A stretch of DNA of 64,000 nt from Xestospongia bergquistia (lineage: Eukaryota > Porifera > Demospongiae > Haplosclerida > Petrosiidae): the NCBI GenBank assembly GCA_963965975.1, contig OZ014411.1, positions 23,605,249 to 23,669,248 on the forward strand. The letters run 5' to 3'. Every line of letters starts with the position of its first letter. Positions within the stretch are counted from its first letter, which is position 1. Positions 50,601 through 59,910 of this stretch are shown piece after piece. The position numbers and the translations under genes were made by a program. The notes under the pieces are model-generated. The model was given only the letters and a program-made list of their open reading frames with translations, did no database searches and was not told the origin of the DNA.

Positions 50601-53600
50601 ATTCATTACATGATTGTCCAAAGGTATGTAGTATTCGATCTGTAGTATCATCTGATAACACAGTTCCATTACGATAAATAAATTCATTAGTACTATTTCC
50701 ATCAATGTTGCCAAGGAGACCATTAACAACTGCATTGCTTAACAAATTTTGTGGAACTAAAACAACAAAAGAAAGTAAACCAACTCTTAATGTCACATTA
50801 ATTGCCACATCATTTGAGAATACTACTCTAACAGTATCATCTGCTAGTCTTTTTAAAAAGACTGTGTCATATCGTATGAAGCTATTAACAGCTGTAAGAA
50901 TGGATGAGATGTCAGATCCATTGACAAGAATCACTAAATCATTGTTCATTCCAATTTCAACCTAATGTGAAAAATACAACATACATTAGATCACTAAATA
51001 AAGGGTTGATTTGCATTTACCTGAACTCTTTCTTTTAATTCACTATCCCTACCATGACCACCCATAGCAACAGCTGAGAAGATGGTGCCTGTTGAGTTAG
51101 TTGCTAAAGCAGTCCTAGCCTGCAGTTCAAAGTGTCCTGTGATACGTGTCATTACATATTCTCCTAGTCCATTGAAAGTATAAGAACGTCCATCCAGTGT
51201 TGTAATATGAGGATCTCCAAAATTCCATCCTGTAAATGAAATACAAGAAAGAAAGTTAATTAAATTGATAAAATACTGTAGTAATTAAATGTGCTGGAAT
51301 AGTCTATAATAAATATTTTGTCAATTTAGTCTGTTTACAAATAAACTTCCTTGTAATAATTATTCTGGTTACTAGTTTTATAAACATTAGGTCTTTGATG
51401 AATAACCTCTAGTTCTTACTAGCAAAGTAATGTATTGTTTAATAGAATAATGAATAAAAAATTGTAAAGGCAAAGTAAAGTTGACATCAATATTTCTAAG
51501 ACATAGCCCTGAAGATATTTGTTAATTCAACAGAGAAACTTTGAGATAAGTCATATAAAGAACATTAAATAAGGGCAAGTATTAATTTTGTATGGTCATG
51601 GTTTTTCCTTACTGTGGAATATTTTAAAACCTATGTATTAATATGAATTCCCAACAAATTGTTTCATATTTCTTTTTTTCGAAATGAATGCTTAAACTCA
51701 ATGAACACAGTACTAATACAATTTGAAAATAGTGACCTATAAATATTTAAATTTATGCAAACTGATGTATGTTGAGATTACTAATTTGACAACAATTGCA
51801 TGCTTACTACCAATTAGATTGACTTACCGAAAAAATAAGGACATGAATTATAACAGAACAGTCTTGGACGTCGGCTGTGAAACACGTCACAAAGAGTACT
51901 ATCTAGACAGCACACCCGTCTAAACTTTTCATCAAATTTTGCATACAAAGTTGGGAAAATAAAGGGATTATATAGAGCCACTCGACTTGCAGAAGGTCCT
52001 TCACTGACTCTAAACCCAAATATTCTGTTAAATTGAAAATATAACCTCTTAATGTTAAGTCATATCATCATGCTAATAAAGTAACTTGATATAATACACA
52101 AAATCCACAGCTTACTTATTGTAACAACACACTCCACTGATTCCAAATCTGTAGTTAGCATAGCATTCAATATTTCGACCTTCATATCCTATGAAAAACC
52201 ATCTATAATCAAAGTGTAGAAGAATTTCTAGTTGACAGGGACATCTTTGGGCAAATGAAAAGCGAGATAAATATAAAGGAAGTGAAGATCCATGAAGTAG
52301 TACATCTTTGTATTTTGCTTCTAAACATCTTTGGCTAGCATCTATGTGAATGAGAATTACATCAACTACATTAATGTTATGAAATAATTAACAACATAAT
52401 ATGAACCTTTATACTACCAAATTACATTTGAAAGTTAGTATTTCTACAATAATAAATTATATCAATAAGAAAAATTGAAAGAGGAGGGTCAATTCATACT
52501 ACATGTATACATAGTATATCATGGTTTCTTGCTTCTAAATATATCTGACTAGAATCTTTGTAAATGGAATTTTGTTAAAAAAGTGCACATATAAATATTT
52601 TAAAATTAAGCAAAATGATGACATAGACTAGTGCATAATATGTGATAATCAATAATACCTATAGTAATTTTTATGCTAAATTATACATAACATTCTTTTT
52701 CTTGTATATAATTATGTTTGATTTGTATTATACTTTAACAAAATAGCAACAAAAGAGCATTTGGAGGTATATTTTAATTTAAACAACAAGAAAAAGTGGA
52801 AGAGGGCAAACAATAGTTGATAAGGAAGTAAAAGTTGTTCATATATATTTAAACTAGATCCTTAACACAATGAATTTGTATCTATCACCTACCTTTGTCA
52901 TTACTAAAATAATACACTATGTTGGTGAAACTACAATTTCTATTCAAGCAATCCAAAGTACCACTGATCTCATTTTTTCTTCCAGATAGAGGGTGGTTAT
53001 CAAAACCAAAACCAGGTACATTGTAACCAATAGTTGATGTGTAATAGAAAGTGTCCCATTTAAGATCTCCACATTTATATGTGTAGATTACATAAGTTGA
53101 TGATACATGATCTGTAATAATTATAGCTTGAAAGGTATTTGTCTATAACAAAATATCATAAAGAACGATAAATCATATTGATTTCAAAAATGCATCGCTT
53201 TATTATTTGTACCTTTTTTAATAGTGTCCATGTGTAATCAGTATAGAAATATGGATAACGAGTAGCAAAACTATGTGGATATGCATGAATACCTCTCCAT
53301 TCAACTACAATCATCCACATTCCATTGAAAGAGGCATTATTTTTCTTTTGTATGAAATGATTGACTTCATCAAGAGTTGGTTGATCAGCAATGTTGTCAT
53401 CATCAAACACCTGATAGCACACTTTACCTTGAATGAAGTAAGGTAAATAAATGTATGTAGTCACATTTACCGTAACAAGTGTGTTAATTTACATAGTACC
53501 AAAACAATTCTAAACTATGTAACAAACAAATTACAACTAGTTAGTCAATATGATAACAGAAACTACTGATTAGTGTCATAGAACGATCATATTTCCAGTC

Positions 53601-55791
53601 ACAAATGCACTATGTTTCTTTTACTGTTTACAATATTTGATACGGTGTACTTCAATATTACCTAAAGATTTGATATCATAAAAGTTCCACATTGGAGCAA
53701 ATACATAAGAAGACTTGATTTTACGATTGTTGGATGGAAACAGAAATGGTTGACTAAATAAAAACCTTTTACTAAGAGAAATAATACCATTGTAGTTTAC
53801 CTAAGATAATAAAGACAGTCACATATTATATTATATAATCCATTATAATAATCTTACAAACAATGAAGTATGTGTTCTAACTCCTATTTTTATTCCTCTT
53901 TTTGGATTGATTCGCCTTGAAGAAAACTTTTTTGATTTTAGACATGTGGGGCTAGTTAGATTAATATAAGGTAAAACACATGTACAAATATCTGGACTTG
54001 GTGATGGAGTTGGTGAGATTGTTAGCGTTGGTAATGTTGACAATTCTTCAGATGAAGACAATGAAGATGACTTAGGTAGTTGTTCAGTTGATGTTAGTGA
54101 AGGTGATATTGATGTTTCAATTGAAGACAAAGAAGGTGATGAGGATGGTTCTTCGGATGATGTTAGTGAAGGTGATAGTGATGTTTCAATCAAAGACAAA
54201 GAAGGTGATGAGGATGGTTCTTCGGATGATGTTAGTGAAGGTGATAGTGATGTTTCAATCGAAGACAAAGAAGGTGATGAGGATGGTTCTTCGGATGATG
54301 TTAGTGAAGGTGATAGTGATGTTTCAATCGAAGACAAAGAAGGTGATGAGGATGGTTCTTCGGATGATGTTAGTGAAGGTGATAGTGATAATGGTTCATC
54401 TTATAATGACAACAAAGAAGGTATTAGTCATACAGCAGGATACATTACATGTCAAAAGAAATGTTACAGTAAATGATGATAACAACTCTTATCACAATTG
54501 TCTACAATGCTATTTAAAGAGCAAATTTTGCTGCATTGTTATTTATGCTTAAGAAATAGATCTTGGGAATCATAATGATACTAAGAATGCAAATTTCCCT
54601 AATATATTTGAACAGATAAGGAAATAACACGATTATAATTTGTTCATATAAACTATCACATAGATAAATGTAGACTTATAGAGGATGTACAGTAACTACA
54701 AAAATTTAGATGCTAACTAGCTAGAAAATAAGAGACACAGCTTTGAATTGCTGTAGTTAGTGGAAAATGTATAACATCTTGTCATTTCAAGATAATTCAG
54801 CAAAATAAAATAAGTTATTACTTTGACAGTAGGTAAAGCAAGCCAAAAATTATATATATTTTTTTATTTTCAAAGTACTCACCACCACTACCAGATCCTG
54901 AGTCAAATCCAGACCCTGAGGCAGATCCAGATCCAGACCCAGATCCTGAGGCACATCTAGATCCTGTGAAAAGTCCAGAATCTAAACCAAGTCCTGTAGT
55001 AAATGAAGTGAATGTAGGGATGGCTAATATCACTTTAAGTACAAACAAGATATAGGAATGGCAATCACATTATTCCTACATAAAAACAATAGCACTAACA
55101 AGTAAGGATATTTTCCAATTAATCACTTAAATAATATTACTGTGTCCCTGTTTATTCTGATGTGTTTTTTGCCAATACAATTCAAAGGGCAATCCAGGCC
55201 ATCCCTATATAGCAGTGTTACCAGCTGTCTGTTAGTCTTTTCACGTCATATTATGATAAATAAAAAAGTCAGTTGTTCATATTATAATTAAAATACAAGG
55301 AATCTTAATCTAAAAGGACATGAGTACAATTATAGCATCAAATCTTAACTTTAATTCCCAAATAAAATTGTTTTGAATAGACATGACTTGAAGTCACTAA
55401 CATTAGTATATATTAAGAAGAACCTATTGAAATTATTAAATTAATGTATTCAAAAAATCAAATGTGCAAGCCTGGATGGTCTGGCTCATTAGACTATCTA
55501 ATAACATACAAAATAAGATAGTTCTCAGTGATTTATCCGAATATATATATATATAATATATATATATATACTGAAGTATCTAAGTCTGTTGAAGAGTGCT
55601 CGATGTCGTTTAGACAGAGCGGGTTAGAACAGAATTACAGGACAAAAGAACAGAGCTCTCGCTGTGTTGCTGTTACTCCGAGTTTCACGCGTTATGCGAT
55701 TGTCAGACAGCTGTCTGACGATCGCATAACGCGTGAAACTCGGAGTAACAGCAACACAGCGAGAGCTCTGTTCTTTTGTCCTTTAATTATG

Positions 55792-55825
<34 letters not shown>

Positions 55826-58800
55826 CTGTCATAGAATTGTACTGTCGTTTTTGTTGTTAATGAAGCTGGCATAACAATTGTTACAATACCAATATGGCAC
55901 TATTCTTTGAGTACAGGATTAATAAATCTTCACAGTTTGTCACTTTGTTGTGGTCTATTATAATACCTTTTAAGAGCAATTTATCCAAGATCAAGCAGCT
56001 ATTTATCATGTCTTTTATATCCAATGGATGTACTGTAACTCTTAAAACAAGATGAACAGTAATTCCATTTTTTCATGGCTATGCAGACTATACAGGTCCT
56101 TAGTTACCTGATCATTATTTAGAAATTCAGTTTTATGTAGGGATAATTAAAGATTTATATCTCAGATATATTAGCTAATGAAACTAAACCCAAAAAATTC
56201 CTCTATTAGCATAGCCCTGATTTTAGAGATGCAATGCACTGAGTAAAATAGCTGAACAGTTTCTCACTTTATGAGTTTTGACTTACTTTTACTCGACATG
56301 ATTTATAAAATACAATTTAAGTTAGTGGATACATAGACTTTATTAGCTAGTATAGGAATTCTGATCTTCATGTACAATGAAAAGTAAATTACCTACAAAG
56401 ATTAATGGCCACAAGTGTTTTAAAGAATGTATTTGTTATAACAGATACCAATAAAATATAGAAACAATTCCTTAAATTGACCTAATCAAGTTTTTGCTAT
56501 GCATTTTGGTGTCATTAGTCTAGACAACAAATATGAAAGTAGACATATATGGAAGTAATTATCTATAATCTGATCACCTTATGAGTACTAGTTTATAGTG
56601 GATATTATAGACATATATAGAAGATATCTAATTTGTTACAGGTAACAAGTCAGCAGATATAACACTGTTTGCAATCAAATGTGTATGTATTAGTTCATGG
56701 TTCGGAATACATTATCAAATTTTTCCATATTCTAGTCAAGTGTCTACCAATAGAAATGCAGTGAAGACAAGGTCTGAGGGGTCTAGTGAAGTACCATTAT
56801 CAAAGATTAGGCAGGTAGGTAGGTAGATAGATAGATAGATAGATATGATTATAAGGATTCTATTTAATAAGCATGTATTGGGAAACTTTTATCATAATAA
56901 ATGTTGGTTCCTGTTTCTGAATGATTTAGTAAAGAGAAATTCTATAGGATAAATTTGTTCCAGGCATTGTATAAGTAGCAGTGTTTCATTGGTACCATAT
57001 GATAAACACTTATAATCACTCAAGGAAACCTTTTTTTATCACTAATTTTATTACAAAAAACGTAATCAAGAGATTAAATAATTTCTATGCAAATCTATGA
57101 CATGTATAGAAAGACTACATCTCAAACAACATAACAGTAAGAACAAACAATAGTATTATAATGTTTACATAGTAGTCACACAGAATATAGTATTAATATA
57201 CAGCCTTATTTATATCTTTTTATAGCTACTATATTGCTATTCATACTCTGTACTTACTACCTTTGTAGTGAACATCACCACAAAGTTCTGTCACTACATA
57301 ATAGTGAAGCAGTGTAGTAAATATTTCACTACCCATGTAATGACGTTCACTAAACATGTAGTGAACATCACCAATACATACAATTGCAACATAGTTATAT
57401 ACTAAGAATTGTCTTGTTTAAGAAGATTTTTTTCACTTATTACAGTTAATAGACTTGCGAGATAAGGAATTTTTAGTCATTGCTAAAATTATTATATCAA
57501 TCATTATGCAAAAGCTAATATGCACAATGTTAATAATATTGAGAAAGCAATATACATTGTAATGTATGAATAAACTTACCTGTAATATGCAGTAGACAGT
57601 TAGGTGTTTTGTCTCGTAAACTAAAAGGCAGACCATTAAAGTTTAGTACATTTTTTAAACAATCTTCTGTAAGTTTTTCCAATATTTGAGGTGGAGTCAG
57701 TAGTGGTTGTTCCTGTAAGTATAGTGCTATTGTACCACTAACTAAAGGTGCTGCCATTGATGTTCCAGATAGAGATTTTGTACATGTACAATCATCACAC
57801 CTGTGATCAGCTCCAATGACATCTGAGCCAGGAGCAAATATATTGACACAAGAACCAATATTTGTGAAGAAAGACACATCATCTCCTCGAGCAGAGCTAC
57901 CAACAGTAATAACTCCTGGTGCACTAGCAGGACTACGAGTACAGGCATCAGTAAATTCATTGCCAGCAGATGCAACAACTGGTATTCCTCTATTAACAAT
58001 ATTACTTGACACAAAGTTAAGAGAACTAAAAAATGGGCCACCCAATGACATTGAGATGATACCTGGACGACATGAGTTGATGATATTTGATGCAGCAAAA
58101 TTCAACCCATCTATAACAACACTATAAGGTGCTCTACCCGTACATCCTAATACACGAACACTGTAACAGTCTGCTTTTTTGGCAACTCCATAATTCTTTC
58201 CACAAGCAAGACTTGCTACATGAGTTCCATGTCCATGACAATCTCTACCCCTTAGGTTTGTTCCATCATTGTTGTCAACTGGGTCATAGCCAGCATATAT
58301 GGCTCTATAACCATCAAATTCACAATGGTCATAATTAATACCTACATAATTAAACACAAATTTATAATAATATTATCAATATATTTACTACCTGTATCAA
58401 GGATGTAAATGTCAACACCTTCTCCATCTCCTCCAGGTTCAAACATACCATCTAATACTGGACTGACTTGATCAATACGATCCAGTGCCCATGAAAGTGA
58501 AGCTTCAGCAAATGTCTCTTCTTCAACAAATTCAACATTGTCAAGATCTTTTATCTGAAAAACATGATGTTATACAGAGACACACACACACTAGTCTCGT
58601 CCCCAGACCTACTCCCAAGCGAATGTAGGTTTTAAGTTGTTCCCAGTAAGGAATGTGGCGTGGGTGTTGGGTATGCAATTAGAAGTAGTGTGAAATATGA
58701 ATATCATTAAATTGAAGTGTTAAAGCATAGAGATGTATCTACTGCAAACGTTGTCTTTAAAATCGATAAAATTGCCAAAGATTTGTATTGTCTCTCAAAG

Positions 58801-59412
58801 AGAAACCAAAAATTACAAAAGAGTTTATCTATTTTTTGGTGAAGCTTCTCTAGTTGCATTTCAAAAGTTTCTCATTGCTTTAGCACATCTACAACTATGG
58901 AGTATTGACAGGAATATTCATAGTTCTTGTTTTTTATAATAACACGATCTTTGAATTTACTGCTTAGGTCAGAGTAGCATGAGTAACAGATTTCTTGAAG
59001 AGTAGTCATGCATACACTTCCACACCTACTTCAATTTAATGATTTCAGATTTCATACTACCTCTAATTGCATACCAAAACCGACTCCTGCGCTATTTTCG
59101 CTTGCGAGTAGGTCGACACTACACACACACATACATACATTTAAGAATGCTGACCTTATTGGCTTCATCTAATGACAACTTTGTGACTATTATTTTAACA
59201 AATGGACCCTCCATTTTGTGCATTTCAGAGCTCAATGACTCGTTTTGTATTTTTTCAGCAATAGCTTCAAATCTCTCATGACTGGTTTCAGGAGGCACAA
59301 CGACCAAATAGTGACCAGTTGTCTTTTTTCCAGGAGCAGCACGTATTACTCGACGTGTCTGTACCAAACTTGTGAAGAGAGGAAGAATTAGAATTAGAAT
59401 TTCAAACTGCAT
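47178..59412 (-). CDS. Gene D: membrane-anchored subtilisin fused to a NIDO-AMOP-VWD-EGF ectodomain (24 exons)
   Basis: Predicted type I membrane protein of 1733 residues. Exons, 5' to 3': 59155-59412, 58392-58554, 57580-58341, 54883-54993, 53858-54399, 53662-53800, 53213-53427, 52893-53142, 52116-52341, 51828-52024, 51021-51229, 50610-50961, 50236-50487, 49920-50179, 49633-49732, 49416-49571, 49249-49368, 49074-49196, 48691-48822, 48356-48478, 48159-48296, 47910-48105, 47552-47664, 47178-47242. The total is 5202 nt, divisible by three, with all phases matching and one stop at the end. The first ATG in frame is 59412; the codon 12 nt upstream is GTG. The order NIDO-AMOP-VWD-EGF-TM is that of mucin-4-type proteins (established knowledge); an N-terminal S8 protease on that scaffold is unusual. 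The weakest join is the 2.6-kb intron between the protease and the rest; transcripts could end soon after the protease exon instead. Confidence 0.7.
47910..48105 (-). CDS. Gene D exon 22: Ser/Thr stalk and transmembrane helix
   Basis: Encodes a Ser/Thr stalk ([20 protein letters not shown]) then a long hydrophobic helix starting [20 protein letters not shown] with GxxxG-like spacing, ending close to a phase-2 donor. The protein would be type I, with protease and adhesive domains outside the cell. Confidence 0.82.
48159..48822 (-). CDS. Gene D exons 19-21: EGF-like modules, membrane-proximal set
   Basis: Exons 48691-48822, 48356-48478 and 48159-48296. Exon 19 has six Cys ([28 protein letters not shown]). 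Exon 20 starts SDINEC with [13 protein letters not shown]. Exon 21 starts DIDECFEAF and ends RTMCVA. Exons 20 and 21 fit calcium-binding EGF. Their counterparts in gene C are close to identical. The donor of exon 20 is GTCAGT rather than GTAAGT. Confidence 0.8.
49074..49732 (-). CDS. Gene D exons 15-18: EGF-like modules, proximal set
   Basis: Exons 49633-49732, 49416-49571, 49249-49368 and 49074-49196. Exon 15 ([16 protein letters not shown]) and exon 16 ([17 protein letters not shown] then [14 protein letters not shown]) form EGF-like units. Exons 17 and 18 are calcium-binding EGF modules beginning DIDEC with SIGSYECQC and TLGSYNCSC. Exons 16-18 are each phase 1-1, so any can be skipped or duplicated without a frameshift. 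All four are absent from gene C. Confidence 0.78.
49920..50179 (-). CDS. Gene D exon 14: cadherin/Ig-like beta domain
   Basis: A 260-nt exon (phase 1 in, 0 out) encoding about 86 residues without cysteine: [34 protein letters not shown] and [13 protein letters not shown]. The N-x-x-P start, D-P-x-D-S-L-N-V-T-V centre and A-x-D-S-x-G end are those of cadherin-like beta sandwiches that often separate VWD and EGF in invertebrate mucin-like proteins. The fold is an inference from pattern. Confidence 0.6.
50236..51229 (-). CDS. Gene D exons 11-13: von Willebrand type D domain
   Basis: Exons 51021-51229, 50610-50961 and 50236-50487. The start is classic: [20 protein letters not shown] followed by GLGEYVM. 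The middle exon keeps [17 protein letters not shown]. Exon 13 restores [12 protein letters not shown] across the splice (FGQS-W), matching the end of VWD in mucin-4-like proteins, and adds a charged stretch rich in Glu and Asn. Confidence 0.82.
51828..52341 (-). CDS. Gene D exons 9-10: AMOP domain
   Basis: Exons 52116-52341 (phase 1 in, 2 out) and 51828-52024. AMOP signatures are RCPCQLE and the paired [17 protein letters not shown]; then comes the AMOP-VWD bridge [11 protein letters not shown] with [18 protein letters not shown] domains occur in adhesion proteins between NIDO and VWD (family knowledge), the position found here. Confidence 0.75.
52893..53800 (-). CDS. Gene D exons 6-8: NIDO domain
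   Basis: Exons 53662-53800, 53213-53427 and 52893-53142. The segment has NIDO hallmarks: [22 protein letters not shown] (here without the usual WDD), [25 protein letters not shown] and [19 protein letters not shown] is the extracellular domain of nidogen and mucin-4 (established). It is clearly diverged from the NIDO copies of genes A and B but keeps the same intron positions before the TNTFQ exon, supporting common origin. Confidence 0.78.
53858..54399 (-). CDS. Gene D exon 5: Ser/Thr/Pro mucin-like repeats leading into NIDO
   Basis: This 542-nt exon (phase 1 in, phase 0 out) starts with about four copies of a 23-residue repeat ([18 protein letters not shown] and so on) from a 69-bp DNA repeat, a probable O-glycosylated stalk. 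It then gives a Cys-containing segment ([13 protein letters not shown]) and the first strand region of the NIDO domain. The acceptor is AAG before ATGAACC and the donor is GTAAGA. Confidence 0.75.
54087..54390 (-). repeat. 69-bp coding minisatellite
   Basis: About 4.4 copies of a 69-bp unit, nearly identical over the central copies, encode a 23-residue Ser/Pro/Glu unit. The unit is a multiple of three, so copy number can vary without breaking the frame. Confidence 0.85.
54883..54993 (-). CDS. Gene D exon 4: Gly/Ser-rich linker
   Basis: A 111-nt exon, phase 1 at both ends, encoding a low-complexity linker of repeated GSGS with one Cys ([12 protein letters not shown]). It tethers the protease to the adhesive ectodomain. 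The matching exon in gene C is 18 nt shorter, the kind of change expected from slippage in the repeated GGATCTGG-type units. Confidence 0.75.
54994..57579 (-). other. Gene D long intron with palindrome and repeats
   Basis: This 2.6-kb intron joins the protease exon to the Gly/Ser exon and is the longest in D. It holds TA tracts near 55540-55570 and 55794-55822, a 144-bp palindrome, and a GTAG/GATA microsatellite near 56813-56845. Much of it aligns by eye with the long intron of gene C. No coding exon was recognised. Confidence 0.55.
55639..55782. repeat. 144-bp near-perfect palindrome
   Basis: Two 72-bp arms with no spacer meet at GACAG/CTGTC (55710/55711), with a single mismatch (55701 against 55720). 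It is GC-richer than its surroundings and sits within TA runs in the long intron of gene D. Candidate foldback or MITE. Confidence 0.9.
57580..58341 (-). CDS. Gene D exon 3: peptidase S8 core with catalytic His and Ser
   Basis: Encodes most of a proteinase-K-like serine endopeptidase. The catalytic His lies in [10 protein letters not shown] (about residue 178), the oxyanion Asn in VVASAGNEF, and the nucleophile Ser in [13 protein letters not shown] (about residue 335), so the triad is complete. The acceptor is phase 1; the exon ends NCLLHIT before a strong GTAAGT donor in phase 1. If the donor were skipped, reading would stop 50 nt later (57530), so a short secreted form is possible. Extra cysteines (CDDCTC just before the Ser motif) suggest an extracellular enzyme. 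Confidence 0.88.
58392..58554 (-). CDS. Gene D exon 2: end of propeptide and catalytic Asp motif of S8 protease
   Basis: This 163-nt exon (phase 0 in, phase 1 out) completes the I9 domain and opens the peptidase S8 domain. It contains ALDRI, the usual start of mature proteinase-K-like enzymes, and ends in VDIYILDT followed by a split Gly codon, the D-T-G catalytic aspartate motif (Asp about residue 139). The four paralogues keep the same length and borders. Confidence 0.82.
59155..59412 (-). CDS. Gene D exon 1: signal peptide and start of inhibitor-I9 propeptide
   Basis: Encodes 86 residues. An N-terminal hydrophobic run ([18 protein letters not shown]) is a likely signal peptide, then RRVIRAAPG leads into an I9 fold signature ([19 protein letters not shown]). 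The I9 domain folds the protease and blocks it until cleaved (family knowledge). The exon ends in phase 0 before GTCAGC. It is almost identical to gene C exon 1. Confidence 0.8.
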
Positions 59413-59457
59413 ATTTAATACCACGATGCAAAGTGCAATTAGTTGTTGCTCGACAGT

Positions 59458-59465
59458 TTTTATAT
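59458..59465 (-). promoter_or_regulatory. Candidate TATA box of gene D
   Basis: TATATAAA on the minus strand lies about 46 nt upstream of the ATG at 59412. The same element sits at the same distance before gene C, in a duplicated promoter that includes GGCGTGGC. Confidence 0.45.
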
Positions 59466-59715
59466 ATTCTAATTCTGAGCCACGCCTCTCATTTCGAAAT
59501 GGTGAATTGCAGACAACACATTGTGTATAATAATTTTATGTGGAAATAAACGTTTTTTTCCTTATAAATATTAGATTTATATGATCTTATGCAAGTGAAT
59601 AGTATCTATGTCATACAACATGTACAACATACATAGATAGCTGTAGCAAATATCATCGATAAATCAAAGCTATGTTGTCCAGCTATGATCTGAATATTAT
59701 TGAGTTATTGATGTA

Positions 59716-59876
59716 CTAGTTTGGTTAACATTACGTCCAGTAATATCATTATAAGGAAAATATTAATTATTATTGTAACTGCTGGCAATACTCAAAGTGA
59801 TGCTTGTAATCATAGTCATGCTGTGATTAAAGAAATGACTATAGATGTTCCACATGTAAACACATGTACACTTCTA
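59716..59876 (+). pseudogene. S8 protease fragment on the opposite strand, copy upstream of gene D
   Basis: Duplicate of the 45430-45606 relic, with the same ITAGN-like reading (VTAGNTQSDACNHSHA) and a few base changes, so the relic predates the C/D duplication. Confidence 0.58.
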
Positions 59877-59910
59877 TTACATGAGTTTATACTCATGTAA
59901 TAGAAGTGTA
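59867..59910. repeat. Perfect hairpin, 20-bp arms, upstream of gene D
   Basis: The same hairpin as at 45597-45640, with both arms still perfect after duplication. Confidence 0.88.

Noticed and set aside
54088-54552. Plus-strand frame rich in Met, Val and Lys
   Set aside because: It is the antisense of the 69-bp Ser/Pro repeat in gene D exon 5.
55528-55860. Plus-strand open frame of 110 codons
   Set aside because: It crosses TA tracts and the 144-bp palindrome; its second half mirrors its first, so it is not a gene.
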